This document shows, piece after piece, positions 47,719 through 58,065 of a DNA stretch of 64,000 bases (position 1 is the first letter of the stretch; each line of letters begins with the position of its first letter). The notes beneath the pieces are model-generated. The model had not been told where the DNA came from, searched no databases, and saw only the letters and a list, made by a program, of their open reading frames with translations. The position numbers were made by a program, and so were the translations under genes. The DNA comes from Patiria miniata. Lineage: Eukaryota; Echinodermata; Asteroidea; Valvatida; Asterinidae. The stretch is taken from positions 1,631,501 to 1,695,500 of the forward strand of contig NW_024037057.1 of assembly GCF_015706575.1 (NCBI RefSeq), in the 5' to 3' direction.

Positions 47719-48329
47719 TACAGAACACTTTGTTAATCCAAATTTTGATATATCCAAACCTGGAATTTGTAGATATTGATGGTGGTGTGAAAAAAAATTG
47801 AAAAATTCCTCCAACATGTCAAATGTTTACCAAATAGTATAGCTGAGCATTTTGGAGTTATTCAGAAATGTGCAATCAATGATTGGTAGCTATCAAACTG
47901 GCACCCTGGAGTCATCATATTCTGAGGTTCGTTGTCACATGAATGCTTGTTCATACAAATGTCCCAAATTAATCAAGCCATTAATATTAAAACTGTACGT
48001 AATTAACTGTGTGACTTTTTCTGTTGAATGTATGGAAGTATGGTAGGTCTTGAGCCAGAATTTCTTATATCAATATTCAACTTAAACTGTAAACTTTTGC
48101 TAATAGTGACCCCTCTCATTTCATTAATGAGGCGAGAACGTTTATTTCGTTGGCAAGTTATCCGACACCAATTTAGCAAAATGCGACATTAGCTAGTTTC
48201 CCATTAAATTAGCATATTGTAACACATTTTATTTTCCATGTTTTGTTGCAACTATTATGTATTTTCCAAGTATGCTTTGTGTAAACTGCTACCACAGTGA
48301 TTATAGGGATGTCAGTCAAATGACAGATC

Positions 48330-48372
48330 CAGGGGGAGGGGCCATGGCGCCCCCCCCCCCCCCCCCCCCCCG
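48330..48372. repeat. Poly(C) tract
   Basis: A run of more than 20 C follows GGGGCCATGGCGC. Similar runs end several repeats in this window. Confidence 0.8.
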
Positions 48373-48879
48373 AAAGTAATGTCGCAAAAAAGCAGTCATA
48401 GAGTACACAACCCACAAAACTCAACAAACGCAATACATTTTCACCCCTAGAATTGCATGGCCGTGGAATGGTGACACTAGGGGGCGCTGTTCATGATACA
48501 AATGTACATGTAATGGAAACTTGCGCGCTTACTCTCTTAGCCTTAACTTAAAACATGGCACTGAATCTTTTGTATTGTTTGTTCTCCTTTCTCCAACTAT
48601 TTCATATATTTGGACCATTGGAAAGTCGCACGATAACGGCATGTTTTGTTTCTCACCACAAAAATCTGGAGGGGATGATCCAATGGCCCAACCCCACTTG
48701 TCTGAGAGTTGGGGGGGGGATATATCCCCCCCCCCCCCATACCTCTTAGACAGTTCTCCATCTAGCTCAATTACGTGCCTGAGCAGTAATAGCAACTCTG
48801 TTTAACACGCTGATTCACTTAGATATGCAACACTGGCATCCAGTTTTCTGCAGTATTCCCCTCTGTTCTGGGTGCCATT

Positions 48880-49196
48880 GGGTCCTATGTATAAACACAA
48901 GCATTTGCTTTTACTACCTATTTTCAAGCATTTGCTTGCATTTGTATGAATAAAAATGAAGCAAATGCTTTTTTACTGGAAAGCATTTGCTGAAAGCTAC
49001 AAGTATTTACTTTTTACTTGTAAGCTTGTGCAAGACTAGAAGTGTTTACTTCATTTCGTATGAATAAAAAGGAGTAAATGCTTCAGATTTCAAGCATTTA
49101 CTGGTCATTTTTCAAGGTTGGGTTTGGGCAACCTTGAAAAAAAAAAGCAAATACTTTTGCCTTAAAACTGCTGCATTTATTCATATGAATCGGCCC
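48880..49196. repeat. Repeat built of AAGCATTTGC / GCAAATGCTT motifs
   Basis: Many copies of AAGCATTTGC and its complement, plus ATATGAATAAA near both ends (CCTATGTATAAAC on the left, TTTATTCATATGAATCGGCC on the right), suggest a TIR element. The same motifs recur at 51340-51640. Confidence 0.45.
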
Positions 49197-49561
49197 CAAA
49201 TAAACACAACACGTTAATAAACTATATATAATACCATACACTGTATTGTGAATAACATTTATGCGTTTTTATTATTTATTTCTTAACCAGAAGAAATTAT
49301 AATTTCGCAGTATGTTCACGACACGAGAAGTGTTGGCGTAAAATTAAGTTCCGCAGAGAATGATTAAGAATAAATTTTATCCAACGGCACCCTGGGGACT
49401 GAACAAAATGAAATCATTTGTTCAGTGTATTGGTCACCAATCTTTGCAAACTATTATTTTTTTAATATAGGTTTTCCCGGCCAATTTCAACAAGTTTTCA
49501 TTCAATTTAACGCCTGGCTCATTCGATTTAGATTGAAATTGAAAGATCGTGCAGATCGGCA

Positions 49562-49795
49562 TTAGACAATCAAAAATCTTGTCAAGTGGGCAAGTCCACA
49601 CAGTGTTTCCCCATTTCTGGAAAACAGGTTTAGAGGCATTTTTGGGTTAGGTTTATCTGTAGCAGAATGAAGAGAAACACTGAAGGGAATCATAGAAAAA
49701 AAATTGGGTTGAAAGAGTTTTCCAAATTTGAGAAAAATGAGTTTTTTCACTGGTTTTTCTTAACTACACGAAAGCAATGGAAAGTCCACACTTTA
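49562..49795 (-). repeat. Diverged copy of the 326-bp repeat
   Basis: Reverse orientation of the sequence duplicated at 59255-59910: TTTCTGGAAAACAGGTTTAG, GGTTAGGTTTATCTGTAGCA and the AAGTCCACAC ends are shared. Confidence 0.75.
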
Positions 49796-49857
49796 TATGT
49801 AACGTAAACTTGGGTGTGTGTGAGTATTTAAACCATTGCTATGATGTCACACTATTG

Positions 49858-49970
49858 TTCAAAGTGTGGATTCGGATCTACGAATCTCTTACACTGGTCA
49901 CAAAGTGGGGATTCGGAACGAAGAATCTTTAGTAAAGTGTGGATTCGGAATTACGAATCCACACTTTGAA
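49858..49970. repeat. Palindrome cluster of GTGTGGATTCG / CGAATCCACAC
   Basis: TTCAAAGTGTGGATTCG opens and CGAATCCACACTTTGAA closes the segment. Two further GTGGGGATTCGGAA and GTGTGGATTCGGAA units lie inside. Non-coding. Confidence 0.7.
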
Positions 49971-50190
49971 CACGTCGGACAATCAGTGTTCTCCATAATG
50001 AGCATGAATAGGACCGTCTGCGTGAAATTTGTTTTCCGAAAATTTCCAATGCATCTTCACTGTCAGATTTTCCGCCGTGACTTTAAAATCTACTTTAAGT
50101 TAGAAAGAAATATCCATTTTGTCGTAAGGAGCATATACACACAAAATGACTTGTACGGGTGTGTCGATACGAAACACGCCGGGAACCAAT

Positions 50191-50367
50191 GTTGCAACCT
50201 GACGCCACTTCCGCGCTGTGTACAACGTCTATGGAGAGTCATTTTAAGTATTTCCTAACAATTTTGGAAACATTTGTCAGTCCCAGATTCATGTGTTATC
50301 ATCATTTTTGCAACGAATGGCCTTCAATTAAATAATATATGACGAAAAAAGTGGCGTCAGGTTGCAG
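50191..50367 (-). mobile_element. GACGCCACTT MITE, third copy (inverted)
   Basis: The ends GTTGCAACCTGACGCCACTT and AAGTGGCGTCAGGTTGCAG. The interior matches the 38688 copy in reverse orientation. Confidence 0.75.
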
Positions 50368-50408
50368 CATTCTTTCCAATACTTCTGTTGACACAATGGT
50401 TTAAGTCG

Positions 50409-50511
50409 AAGAATACACTCGCAAGTGTGGATTCTTAATTTACGAATTCACTCGGCGCTTCGCGCCTCGTGAATTCTTAAATTACGAATCCACACTTTCT
50501 CGTGTATTCTC
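50409..50511. repeat. About 100-bp near-perfect palindrome
   Basis: GAATACAC, AAGTGTGGATTCTTAATTT and ACGAATTCACTCGGCGC mirror the second half around the TTCG loop at the centre. It shares the GTGTGGATTC arm with the cluster at 49858. Confidence 0.75.
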
Positions 50512-50868
50512 CTTAACGTAAACATCGGCAATCGTGGACGTAGGACAAAAGAATTGGGGCGCAAACAATACGACCACAATTGACCGAACGTCCACGATCT
50601 CAAATCGTGTACAAAACCAATGAGAGCTGTCGCTAAAAAGTTAGAGTACATACAAAGGAAAGAGGTTTAGGTACAATGGGGCGTCCACGATTGCCGGCAT
50701 TTACACACGTGTGTGGGGGTGTGTGTGTGTGGGGGGGGGGGGGGGGCAGTTCGTACACACAAAAGAAACCGTATTGTGGGCAATCATTCGTCCATGAAAA
50801 CAATCCAACTGTTTGAAGCATTTGCTACCTGTTTTCTAGTAAATGCTAAACAGTATTAACCCCAAGTA

Positions 50869-51325
50869 TTAACCCTAAAAGGGCCGAGTTATTTTGACCA
50901 CTCAGCCGGGGGGATTCCGCCCCCCCCCCCCCAAGATCTCGGCCATCGAGTGACGAACAATTTTGGAACTCGGTACATGTACATGCATAGAGCAACTCAT
51001 CATGAACATACCCAAGAAATTTCACGACTATAGGTCAAACGGTTTTGGAATTATGGCTAATTAATTATTCATATGTACGAATGGTAATGCTGTTCTGTGT
51101 ACACGACGTATATGGGAAAATTCAGTTTTCACGGCGTGTAGCGCCGGAAAATTGTTCGCTGCGCGACAACCCGTGGTCCGATTTTTATCAAAAGATGCGT
51201 AATAATATAAGGCTCGAGGCTAAAAGGTCATAATAGTTCGGGTCGCAAAAAACAATTTTTTAACGCTATCGCAAAAACAGTTGAAGGGGGGGGGGCAGAT
51301 TCCACCCCAACCCTTTTAGGGTTAA
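50869..51325. mobile_element. TIR element with TTAACCCTAAAAGGG ends
   Basis: The left end TTAACCCTAAAAGGG and the right end CCCTTTTAGGGTTAA are perfect 15-bp complements. Poly(C)/poly(G) runs lie just inside each end. The segment at 51350-51537 duplicates its right third (CAACCCGTAGTCCGATTTTTA). Confidence 0.65.
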
Positions 51326-51650
51326 AAGGAAAACTCTTATTCATACGAAATGAAGCATTTGCGGCAACCCGTAGTCCGATTTTTATGTTTTTTGTATAAA
51401 AAGATGTGCAAGGCTCAAGGCTATTAAGTCATAACAGCTTGGGTCGCGAATTTGTCTTTTAACGCTATCGCGAAAAAAGTTGAGGGGGATTCAGCCCCCC
51501 CCCCCCCCCCCCACCCACCCCAGCCCTTTTAGGGTTAAAAGGAAAACTTTTATTCATACAAAATGAAGCATTTGCTTTTCCTTAATGCTTGTACTCCAAA
51601 GTAAATGCTTTTACTTTTTGCTTAAACTTCCTAGCACTTGCTAGTTTTTT

Positions 51651-52071
51651 ACCCCTCAGCCGAGAGGCTGGAGTATGAAGCCCGGGAAGGGACAGGGTGG
51701 ATTTTTTTTTGGCATTTGCTAATTCGTTCGCACGAATTTCTATTTCGTTCGCACGAATTTCTATTTCGTTCCCACGAATTGCTATTTCGTTCGCACGAAT
51801 TCCTAATTCGTTCGCACGAATTACTAATTCGTAATTCGTGGGAACGAATTAGTAATTCGTTCGAACGAATTAGTAATTCGTTCGCACGAATTCCTATTCG
51901 TAATTCGTGGGAACGAATTAGTACTTCGTGGGAACGAATTAGTAATTCGTGCGAACGAATTACTGGAGTTTGTTAATTCGTTCGCACGAATTAGTAATTC
52001 GTGCGAACGAATTAGCAAATGCCAAAAAAAAATTCCACTCTGTCCCTTCCCGGGCTTCATACTGGAGGGGT
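51651..52071. repeat. Foldback with a 21-bp array of 18-bp quasi-palindromes
   Basis: The outer arms (ACCCCTC ... TATGAAGCCCGGGAAGGGAC and its complement) enclose 12-13 copies of AATTCGTTCGCACGAATT or variants such as AATTCGTGGGAACGAATT, separated by three bases (TCT, GCT, CCT, ACT, AGT). The period is 21 bp, so frames on both strands read RSHEFL- or ERISNSF-type heptads. These are by-products of the array, not proteins. The left arm has an extra self-complementary AGCCGAGAGGCT. Confidence 0.92.
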
Positions 52072-52430
52072 ATTGCCATCGCCTACGGCGTCCGTCCGTA
52101 TGTCCGTCCGCCCGGGCAGCTTAGTTTCCGGATAACTTGAGTTAGAAATGTTGTTTGGGATTGTTACTTCGGTAGGGGTTTGCCCTTAGGAGTAGGCAAA
52201 TCGGGATTGGTTTTGAGGTCAAAAGTTCAAAGGTCAAGGTGAGTTAAAGGTAAATGGTTTCCGGATAACTTGTTAGAAATGAGATTTTGGTGTCTAACTT
52301 TGGTAGGGGATTGCCCATTGGTACAGGCATGTTGGGATTGGTTCTGGGGTCAAAGTCACCATGTTGAGTTAAAGATTAATGGTTTCCAGATGATAACTTG
52401 ACTCTGGCTGAGGGGTTTCAACAGCAACGC
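52072..52430 (+). repeat. CGTCCGTCCG tract and two copies of an about 120-bp repeat
   Basis: GCCTACGGCGTCCGTCCGTA begins it, then GGTTTCCGGATAACTTG and GGGATTGGTTTTGAGGTCAA recur twice with GGTCAAGGTGAGTTAAAG. A related sequence in the opposite orientation lies at about 62660-62830. Confidence 0.6.
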
Positions 52431-53006
52431 TGTTATTTTATACATATGACCCAAACATTATGACAACTTTTGTAAGATTATTGACGAGGATACGCGGGGG
52501 AGGCGATCATCGATGCACTTTGCAGTGCAGCGCAGCATTTTGCAGGCGACCACACATATTACGAGTTCATAATAAACATCAAAATCAGAGTAAGTGAGAG
52601 TTCAGAATTCTTCAGGTGTGGTTTATTTCACACTGGATTGGGCTCCCTAACACATACAGATGCTTGGTCAGTTGCAAAGAAAAACATTTCAAACCATAAA
52701 TTGTTCCTTCAAATAGTGTGGCAACAATGTTTCACCATGTTACTTGCTGCCAACCTTAATTTTCCTTGCATTATGGAATATTTACTGCTCCAAATGAAAC
52801 AAAAAATTGCAGAAATGACAGGAAATGGATTCTCAATGGAGTCTTAATTCTTTACTTACTATAAGAAAACAATGCACATTTTTTTTTTCAAAGGACAAAC
52901 AAGGTAACATGTTTTTGCTTGTCATATTTGTTCTTGTTATGTAAACCTGTCAGAAATTATGTATGATTTGATTTTGGCCTGCATAAAAAAGACTTAAATA
53001 ATTTGT
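52431..53006. other. Downstream flank of RPLP0
   Basis: AT-rich, with no recognised gene or repeat. The RPLP0 3' UTR probably ends within it. Confidence 0.4.
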
Positions 53007-53012
53007 TTTAAT
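53007..53012 (-). terminator. Possible RPLP0 polyadenylation signal ATTAAA
   Basis: ATTAAA on the minus strand lies about 50 nt after the RPLP0 stop codon. It is the commonest variant of AATAAA and I see no better signal nearby. Confidence 0.45.
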
Positions 53013-53061
53013 CTGACAAACCAGTATTTGTAACGAGTTAGAGAATGACACTGGTACTGGT

Positions 53062-53211
53062 CTAATCAAAGAGACCGAATCCCATATCATCATCCGATTC
53101 CTCCTCTTCCTCTGGTTCCGCTGCCTTCTCTTCTGCTTTGTCATCTTTACCTTCTGCAGCTACTGGGGCTGCTACAGCAAAGGCTGAGGGATCAGCTAAG
53201 AATGCCTTCAT
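53062..53211 (-). CDS. RPLP0: RPLP0 last coding exon
   Basis: It encodes [17 protein letters not shown], an acidic Lys/Glu linker ([17 protein letters not shown]) and [11 protein letters not shown] before TAG. The acidic tail is the binding site for elongation factors in the family. Acceptor ATATAG, phase 0. Confidence 0.96.
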   Translation of the reverse strand: MKAFLADPSAFAVAAPVAAEGKDDKAEEKAAEPEEEEESDDDMGFGLFD

Positions 53212-56200
53212 CTATATGTAGACAATCAAATAATGCAACAGAAATGACTCAATTTGTCAATTTAGCAATATCTTCTAACAGTAAAAGTATATTTTGGGAG
53301 TTCTCATAGTCAACTACAATGGGTACATTCGAGTAGCTCACCCGCATCAACTCAGGTAAAGGCAGATGGGTTAGCCAAGAGAGCTGGGCTAATCGAATGC
53401 TCAAATGTTGGCCATCATGATTCTCACGTGACATCCGTAGCTGAGCCGTAGCCATTGACAAAACATGCTTTTAGAAATGGGCCTTACTTTTGAGATCTAC
53501 TGCATTTCCATCAATCGCAAAAAAGGAACATTGTCGGGCTGGAATATAGCCTCTTAAGTTGCATTGAGATAAATAACTAATTATGTTTACTTCAAATAAA
53601 GTTGATATTTGGTTTCCACTTGATCTGTTCTGCTGTCCGACCACCATATTTGTCCGTTTCTTAGAATGAACAATGTATGCGTGTGACGTATTTCCACCAC
53701 TGACTGCTCCACGAGCAGGGTCTGTGGTGGCTGACCCAGGTGAGCCCCAGGAATGACGTCAGAGCTAGTGGAACGACACGAGGCTAACCAGAGGCGACCC
53801 GGGTGAGCTGAACGAACGCACCAAATGTTAAATAAATTCTGCACGAAAAGTGCCATTTCACAACCCTCATATTGAGCCTTTATACAAATATTCTAATATA
53901 TCTTTAATTTCCAGTCAATTGTATTCTCTGTTTGAGAGTGCAAGGCTGAATATTTTTTCAAAATTTTAAAATAGGCAATAATGACATTACTCTTTGCCGA
54001 TAAAGAGACGAGTCAATAGAGGAATTTCAAATGAGCATTTGTACCGAGTGCCCCAGTCCTCTTGTGATCAGGATTAAACAACAGGCATGCAAATAGGAAG
54101 TTACCCCCCAAAAAGGAAGAAATTCCAAGCCTTACAAGACTTTACAGTGTTTTTCAAATTTTAATGGCATCAGTGTTAAGTGGAAAATGAGGAAATCTGC
54201 TGATCCGAGGAAAAGTTGCATGCCTGGCACAAGAAAGGTCCCAATGTCATACAATGACTTCACACTGAGAACCTCTGTTTTATTTATTATTTGAAATTCA
54301 TCTTCATGCATTTATGTAAGATTTTAACAGTTGTAAAATATAAATGGAGACTGATTCAGACAGCCTGTGCAGGCCAATATTGCTCTTAGTCTGGTACTGA
54401 TGTCAGTGGGTTCTGCCATTGCTGGCACTGACACCATCTAGCAACAGACTCGCAACGTCATGAGAGTCATCATCATCAATCACGTAAGTCATTTAAACAC
54501 ATCAAAGAGATAAACTGACCTGTTCTGCTTCCTTGAATTCAATCTCAGTTGCACATGCAATGGCCAGGAGTCGTTTGAATCCATTAATGATGGAGTGTGG
54601 TACACTAGCCTGGGTTGGATAGCCAATCTGAAGACACACACTAGCTACACGACGAACTCCCTGTAGGGTTGAGCAAAGTTGGTCAATTATTTCACTCAGT
54701 TGATAAAGCCAATTTTTTTCATACCTGTATATTGTAGGTTATTTTGGGCGGGGGGGGGGACCCATTAAAATCACTGATAAAAGTGAGTGCGAAAACGGAA
54801 AAATAAAAATCAGCATCAACTTGTCCCATTTCTTAAATTCTTTTTATTTGTTAAGTCTGTGATAAATCAAAACTCGAATCACACTTTCCACTTTATGTAT
54901 GAACTAGTCTTTCCAGTTATTTGAAGTCATAACCTGCCAGGGTATAGATTTTAGTTAATATTTTATTTTCAAATAAGGTGGATTAGTGATTGTGACAGGA
55001 TAATAACAAATGATAAATATGTTGGACTGTCGGCAAACATCAGTTTATTGGTGAGCTAGCATGTTGGGGTTTGCAACAGTAGATGCAAGTTTCTGTGGCT
55101 TTCACTCTGCAGTAAATACAGCCCTTGCAAAGAGCGCACTCTCTGTGAACAGGTCTTTGTTTCTATGAGGTGAGCGTGTGTAGACACTTCATTCTTAACT
55201 GAATAACAAAACCTGTCCTCAGCATAGCTGCCAACTATTACAAATTTTTCGTAATTATTACAAATTGTTTGTTAAATTACGAAAATACGAATTGCCACTA
55301 AAAAATTACGAATTTCCCATTTTCTACCTAAAAAAGTATCGTTTTTGCCCGAAAACTTCTGGCGAAATGTTGCGATAATGGATGGACTGGTGACAAGTCT
55401 AATAAGCGATGTGGTCAAGCACCTGATAGACATCAATGCGGTGTGCACAGTGGAGTACTTGAGGACCAGACTAAAAATATGTTTCAATGGTGTGTCATTT
55501 GTGTGCACCTCGTGGATGTGTGGTTGTGTGTACTGTGACTACTTTTCAGTGACGATCATGAGCACCATTGGTCGCTTATTGCCGGGATGAGACCCATCAG
55601 TGCAAGATTTTAATCATGGAATTTAATAAGAGTATGGTTGGAAGAATTGGTAATAGAGTTTGAGTTTATCACAACGTCCAGAAAGGAAAAATCAGCATGC
55701 GTTTGCATGGTATGTTGGCGGGATATTTCTATTGCATACGGTGGCCCTAAATCATTGTGTGTAAAAACATGAACTCAACATTGATAGCATGCATCTCAAA
55801 AAAATATGCACACATGTTATTATTATTATTTATTAGACTTGAACAAACAAATACATCGAGTAAAACAAAATTAATTTAAAAAAAAATTATTTATTTTTTT
55901 TAATTTTTTTTTTATTTTAAAAATTATCCTATGGCCTACAGTACATTATTAATCACAACACAAGAAGGGTATGCACATGTATGTGTACATGTTAACCGTG
56001 TACCTGTACTCGATGTTGCTAAAGCTGGTACATAGTGTTAATATACGAGCAGTTGAAAATGACCGCGCGAGTTGATTACTAATTGGAATTTTGAAAAGTT
56101 GAAAGCTATGCCTCAGTCAGGGCTCTCGGTGCAAACGGTCTTTAAAACACTGAAAGAATGTTTACAATTTGTAATGTATGAAAGTCATCAAGACATGTCT

Positions 56201-56831
56201 CTAGCAAAAACTGCTTTGAACCTTCTTCAAGTGTAAATCCAAAAATACATGGCCAAGCACCAACCCCTGATGATTTCTTTTGAGATTCCATACTTTCTTT
56301 GAAGTAAAAAGGTTGTTTTTGACAATAATATTTACAGAAATACATTGTCGCTTATAAGATTAGAGGTTTCATTTCAAAGATTGGAGAACATCAAAGAATA
56401 TTTGTTAGAGTTTAAATGTTAAAATATTTAAATTATCACAGACTTTAACATAACCCCAGGGGATTTGGGCTAGAAACCCTGCTAAATTCAGCAACATGCA
56501 ATACATTCCAAAATGAAACCCACTCAGTGCAGCGAGATCCATCTGGTCGAACATTTCAAGGCCAAACCACCAAAGAGTCTGTGGTCACCAACTGCAGCAG
56601 GATACAACTGTGACATTGTTGAATGGGACTGGCTCTCATTGTCTCAGAGTTGGCCGTTCATGCACTGGTGTTGATGGTTCAATGCAGCAAGATCCCACAG
56701 ACCTTTACACCTGATGCACAGTGTTGCATCTGGCAAAATTAGGGTTAAACTTACCTCAAAAAATTTCGCTAGGATATCTTCTGGTGTGATGTCCAGGATG
56801 CTTGGGTGGAACACAGAACCTCCTTCACATA
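53062..56831 (-). CDS. RPLP0: RPLP0, 60S acidic ribosomal protein P0 (3' part, three coding exons)
   Basis: P0 anchors the P-stalk of the large ribosomal subunit: it binds 28S rRNA and P1/P2 dimers and recruits translation GTPases (family knowledge). Three exons read in phase on the minus strand: 56831-56755, 54660-54520 and 53211-53062, about 122 residues. The middle exon carries [20 protein letters not shown], which separates P0 from P1 and P2. The last exon ends in the shared P-protein tail [12 protein letters not shown]. The alanine-rich hinge before the tail ([16 protein letters not shown]) is shorter than in mammals. The rRNA-binding N-terminal domain was not found between 56832 and 64000, so the gene is 5'-incomplete here. 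It converges on CAND1. Confidence 0.95.
53212..54397. other. RPLP0 last intron, remainder
   Basis: It holds a CAGGCATGCAA MITE copy (54082-54225) and otherwise unassigned sequence. The minus-strand 89-residue frame at 53587-53856 matches no family I know. Confidence 0.45.
54082..54225. mobile_element. MITE with CAGGCATGCAA ends, copy 2
   Basis: The ends CAGGCATGCAAAT and AGTTGCATGCCTG, interior shared with 47447 (CTTTACAGTGTTTTTCAA, TGATCCGAGGAAAA). Target duplication not evident. Confidence 0.75.
54398..54478 (-). ncRNA. Candidate C/D-box snoRNA in an RPLP0 intron
   Basis: On the minus strand, 41 nt after the 5' splice site of the last RPLP0 intron, an 81-nt segment starts with stem UGAUG, then a C box AUGAUGA, and ends with a D box CUGA followed by CAUCA, which pairs perfectly with the opening stem. 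Size, box spacing and a ribosomal-protein host intron all fit C/D snoRNAs. Against it, a TGCCA-GCAA-TGGCA hairpin lies just before the D box, where a guide would be expected, C' and D' boxes are unclear, and I could not match a guide to rRNA. Chance occurrence is possible. Confidence 0.35.
54520..54660 (-). CDS. RPLP0: RPLP0 penultimate exon
   Basis: 47 codons in phase 0 beginning [17 protein letters not shown] and ending [10 protein letters not shown]. They align with vertebrate [18 protein letters not shown] and the LAEK end. Donor GTCAGT, acceptor CTACAG. Confidence 0.96.
55223..56110 (+). mobile_element. 888-bp TIR element with 6-bp target duplication, copy B (RPLP0 intron)
   Basis: Starts CATAGCTGCCAACTATTAC and ends AAAGTTGAAAGCTATG. 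CCTCAG is repeated at 55217-55222 and 56111-56116. It aligns with copy A over its whole length with scattered substitutions and small indels. Confidence 0.87.
56500..56710. other. RPLP0 intron segment before the exon, unassigned
   Basis: CAGTGCAGCGAGATCCATCT and CAATGCAGCAAGATCCCAC resemble each other about 155 bp apart, which hints at an old repeat. No family recognised. Confidence 0.3.
56755..56831 (-). CDS. RPLP0: RPLP0 exon with [10 protein letters not shown] motif
   Basis: 77 nt encoding [20 protein letters not shown] then AKFFE, equivalent to vertebrate DNGSIYNPEVLDITEETL. It starts with the last two bases of a split codon. Acceptor CTGCAG, donor GTAAG. Confidence 0.92.
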
Positions 56832-58065
56832 CTGCAGAGATTGCATCAACAGAAATAATTCAGTTTTCATTATGGGAAACCTTACATTACAAACACTGTT
56901 CATATTATTATTTCAGAGCAGTCAGTAAGGCCCCATCCTGAAACTAACTACCCGTGCGGGCCTCGTTCTTTCTGAAGGATCCTGCAAACTTTTTGAACAA
57001 ATGAAAGAGCCCTTGACAACCCGTCCTGGCACGGGCCAGAACGGTTCATTCAAATAACACAAGATATGAAAATGCTTGTTCTTCTGCAGACCCGCCGGGC
57101 CAGCCTCAGTGCCAGAGAGGCTATTTAAATAGGAATAGCCGGTCGGTCAGTCTGCAGAATTCCGAAATGCAAAACCGCAACTACATGTATTTAGCCGTGT
57201 TTGGGGCCTCACCAGCACTATACGTGTACATGAAGGAAGGTGATGTGACTGTTATGATTGTGCAGTTACACTGGTTCAACCTTCACGTGGAAGCGAAGCC
57301 AAAAAAACCTCTTGACATTTGCTGCAATCTAAATTCACCAAAGTTAAAATGTCAACTTTCAATATGCACCAAAAATTGGCGTTGGCTTTCGCCCTAGTGT
57401 GATCGGCCTTTATTCATCAATTTTTCACCAGCATTCACAAATTCTCTTACCAAAAACCAAGAGGAGTTAAAACCAATGCCACAATTTAAAAAAATACCTC
57501 TTGTTTGGGTCACCCAACCGACCCTTTTTTAAAAGCGATAAAATGTGATCCCACGAAATTGTATTGGTTTATTACTGTTACGTGGTAACAGTAATAACGC
57601 GTACACCCATGCTCCGTGTTGCTGCGTTGTGAGGAGCGGGAGCGGCCATTGCCAGACTTGTTTGGCACTTTGTAATAACAGTGATAACAGTCATGTGCAC
57701 GCATTATTCCGTGTTGCGTGGAGTGGGATCGGAACTATACTTTGCCCGCTGGCCCTGTGGTATTGTCTGGCCGCATCGCGGTGTTTTCTCGCCGCGCCTG
57801 GACAGTGCGAAGGTCTATGGGAAAAAATTGTAACTTTTTTTGTAATGAGTGATAAAGACCTGATTCAAAACTAATTTAAACAAGTCAGGTGTGTTTACAA
57901 ACACAAATGCCCCGCAACCGTGACTGTTTCCATGACATAACACCACTCTAACATCAACTTACAAGTACCTTGGTCAAATGGAATGTTCATTGACAGCATA
58001 AGTGTCTTCTGTAGGTTTTATATGAATTAATCCCTAATCCCTATGATCTCAGAATAAATACAAGA
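56832..58065. other. Region upstream of the last recognisable RPLP0 exon
   Basis: It contains a short exact hairpin at 57572-57594 (arms TTACTGTTAC and GTAACAGTAA, 3-nt loop) and a CAACCGACCC end motif at about 57512. No further RPLP0 exon is recognised. Confidence 0.4.

Noticed and set aside
51638..52060. Heptad-repeat proteins FLFRSHE and ERISNSF
   Set aside because: The 21-bp period forces a 7-residue repeat on both strands. The palindromic DNA explains it fully.
56113..56195. Second C/D snoRNA in the other RPLP0 intron
   Set aside because: TGATGA- and CTGA-like boxes exist at a plausible distance, but no terminal stem forms and the region overlaps a transposon edge.
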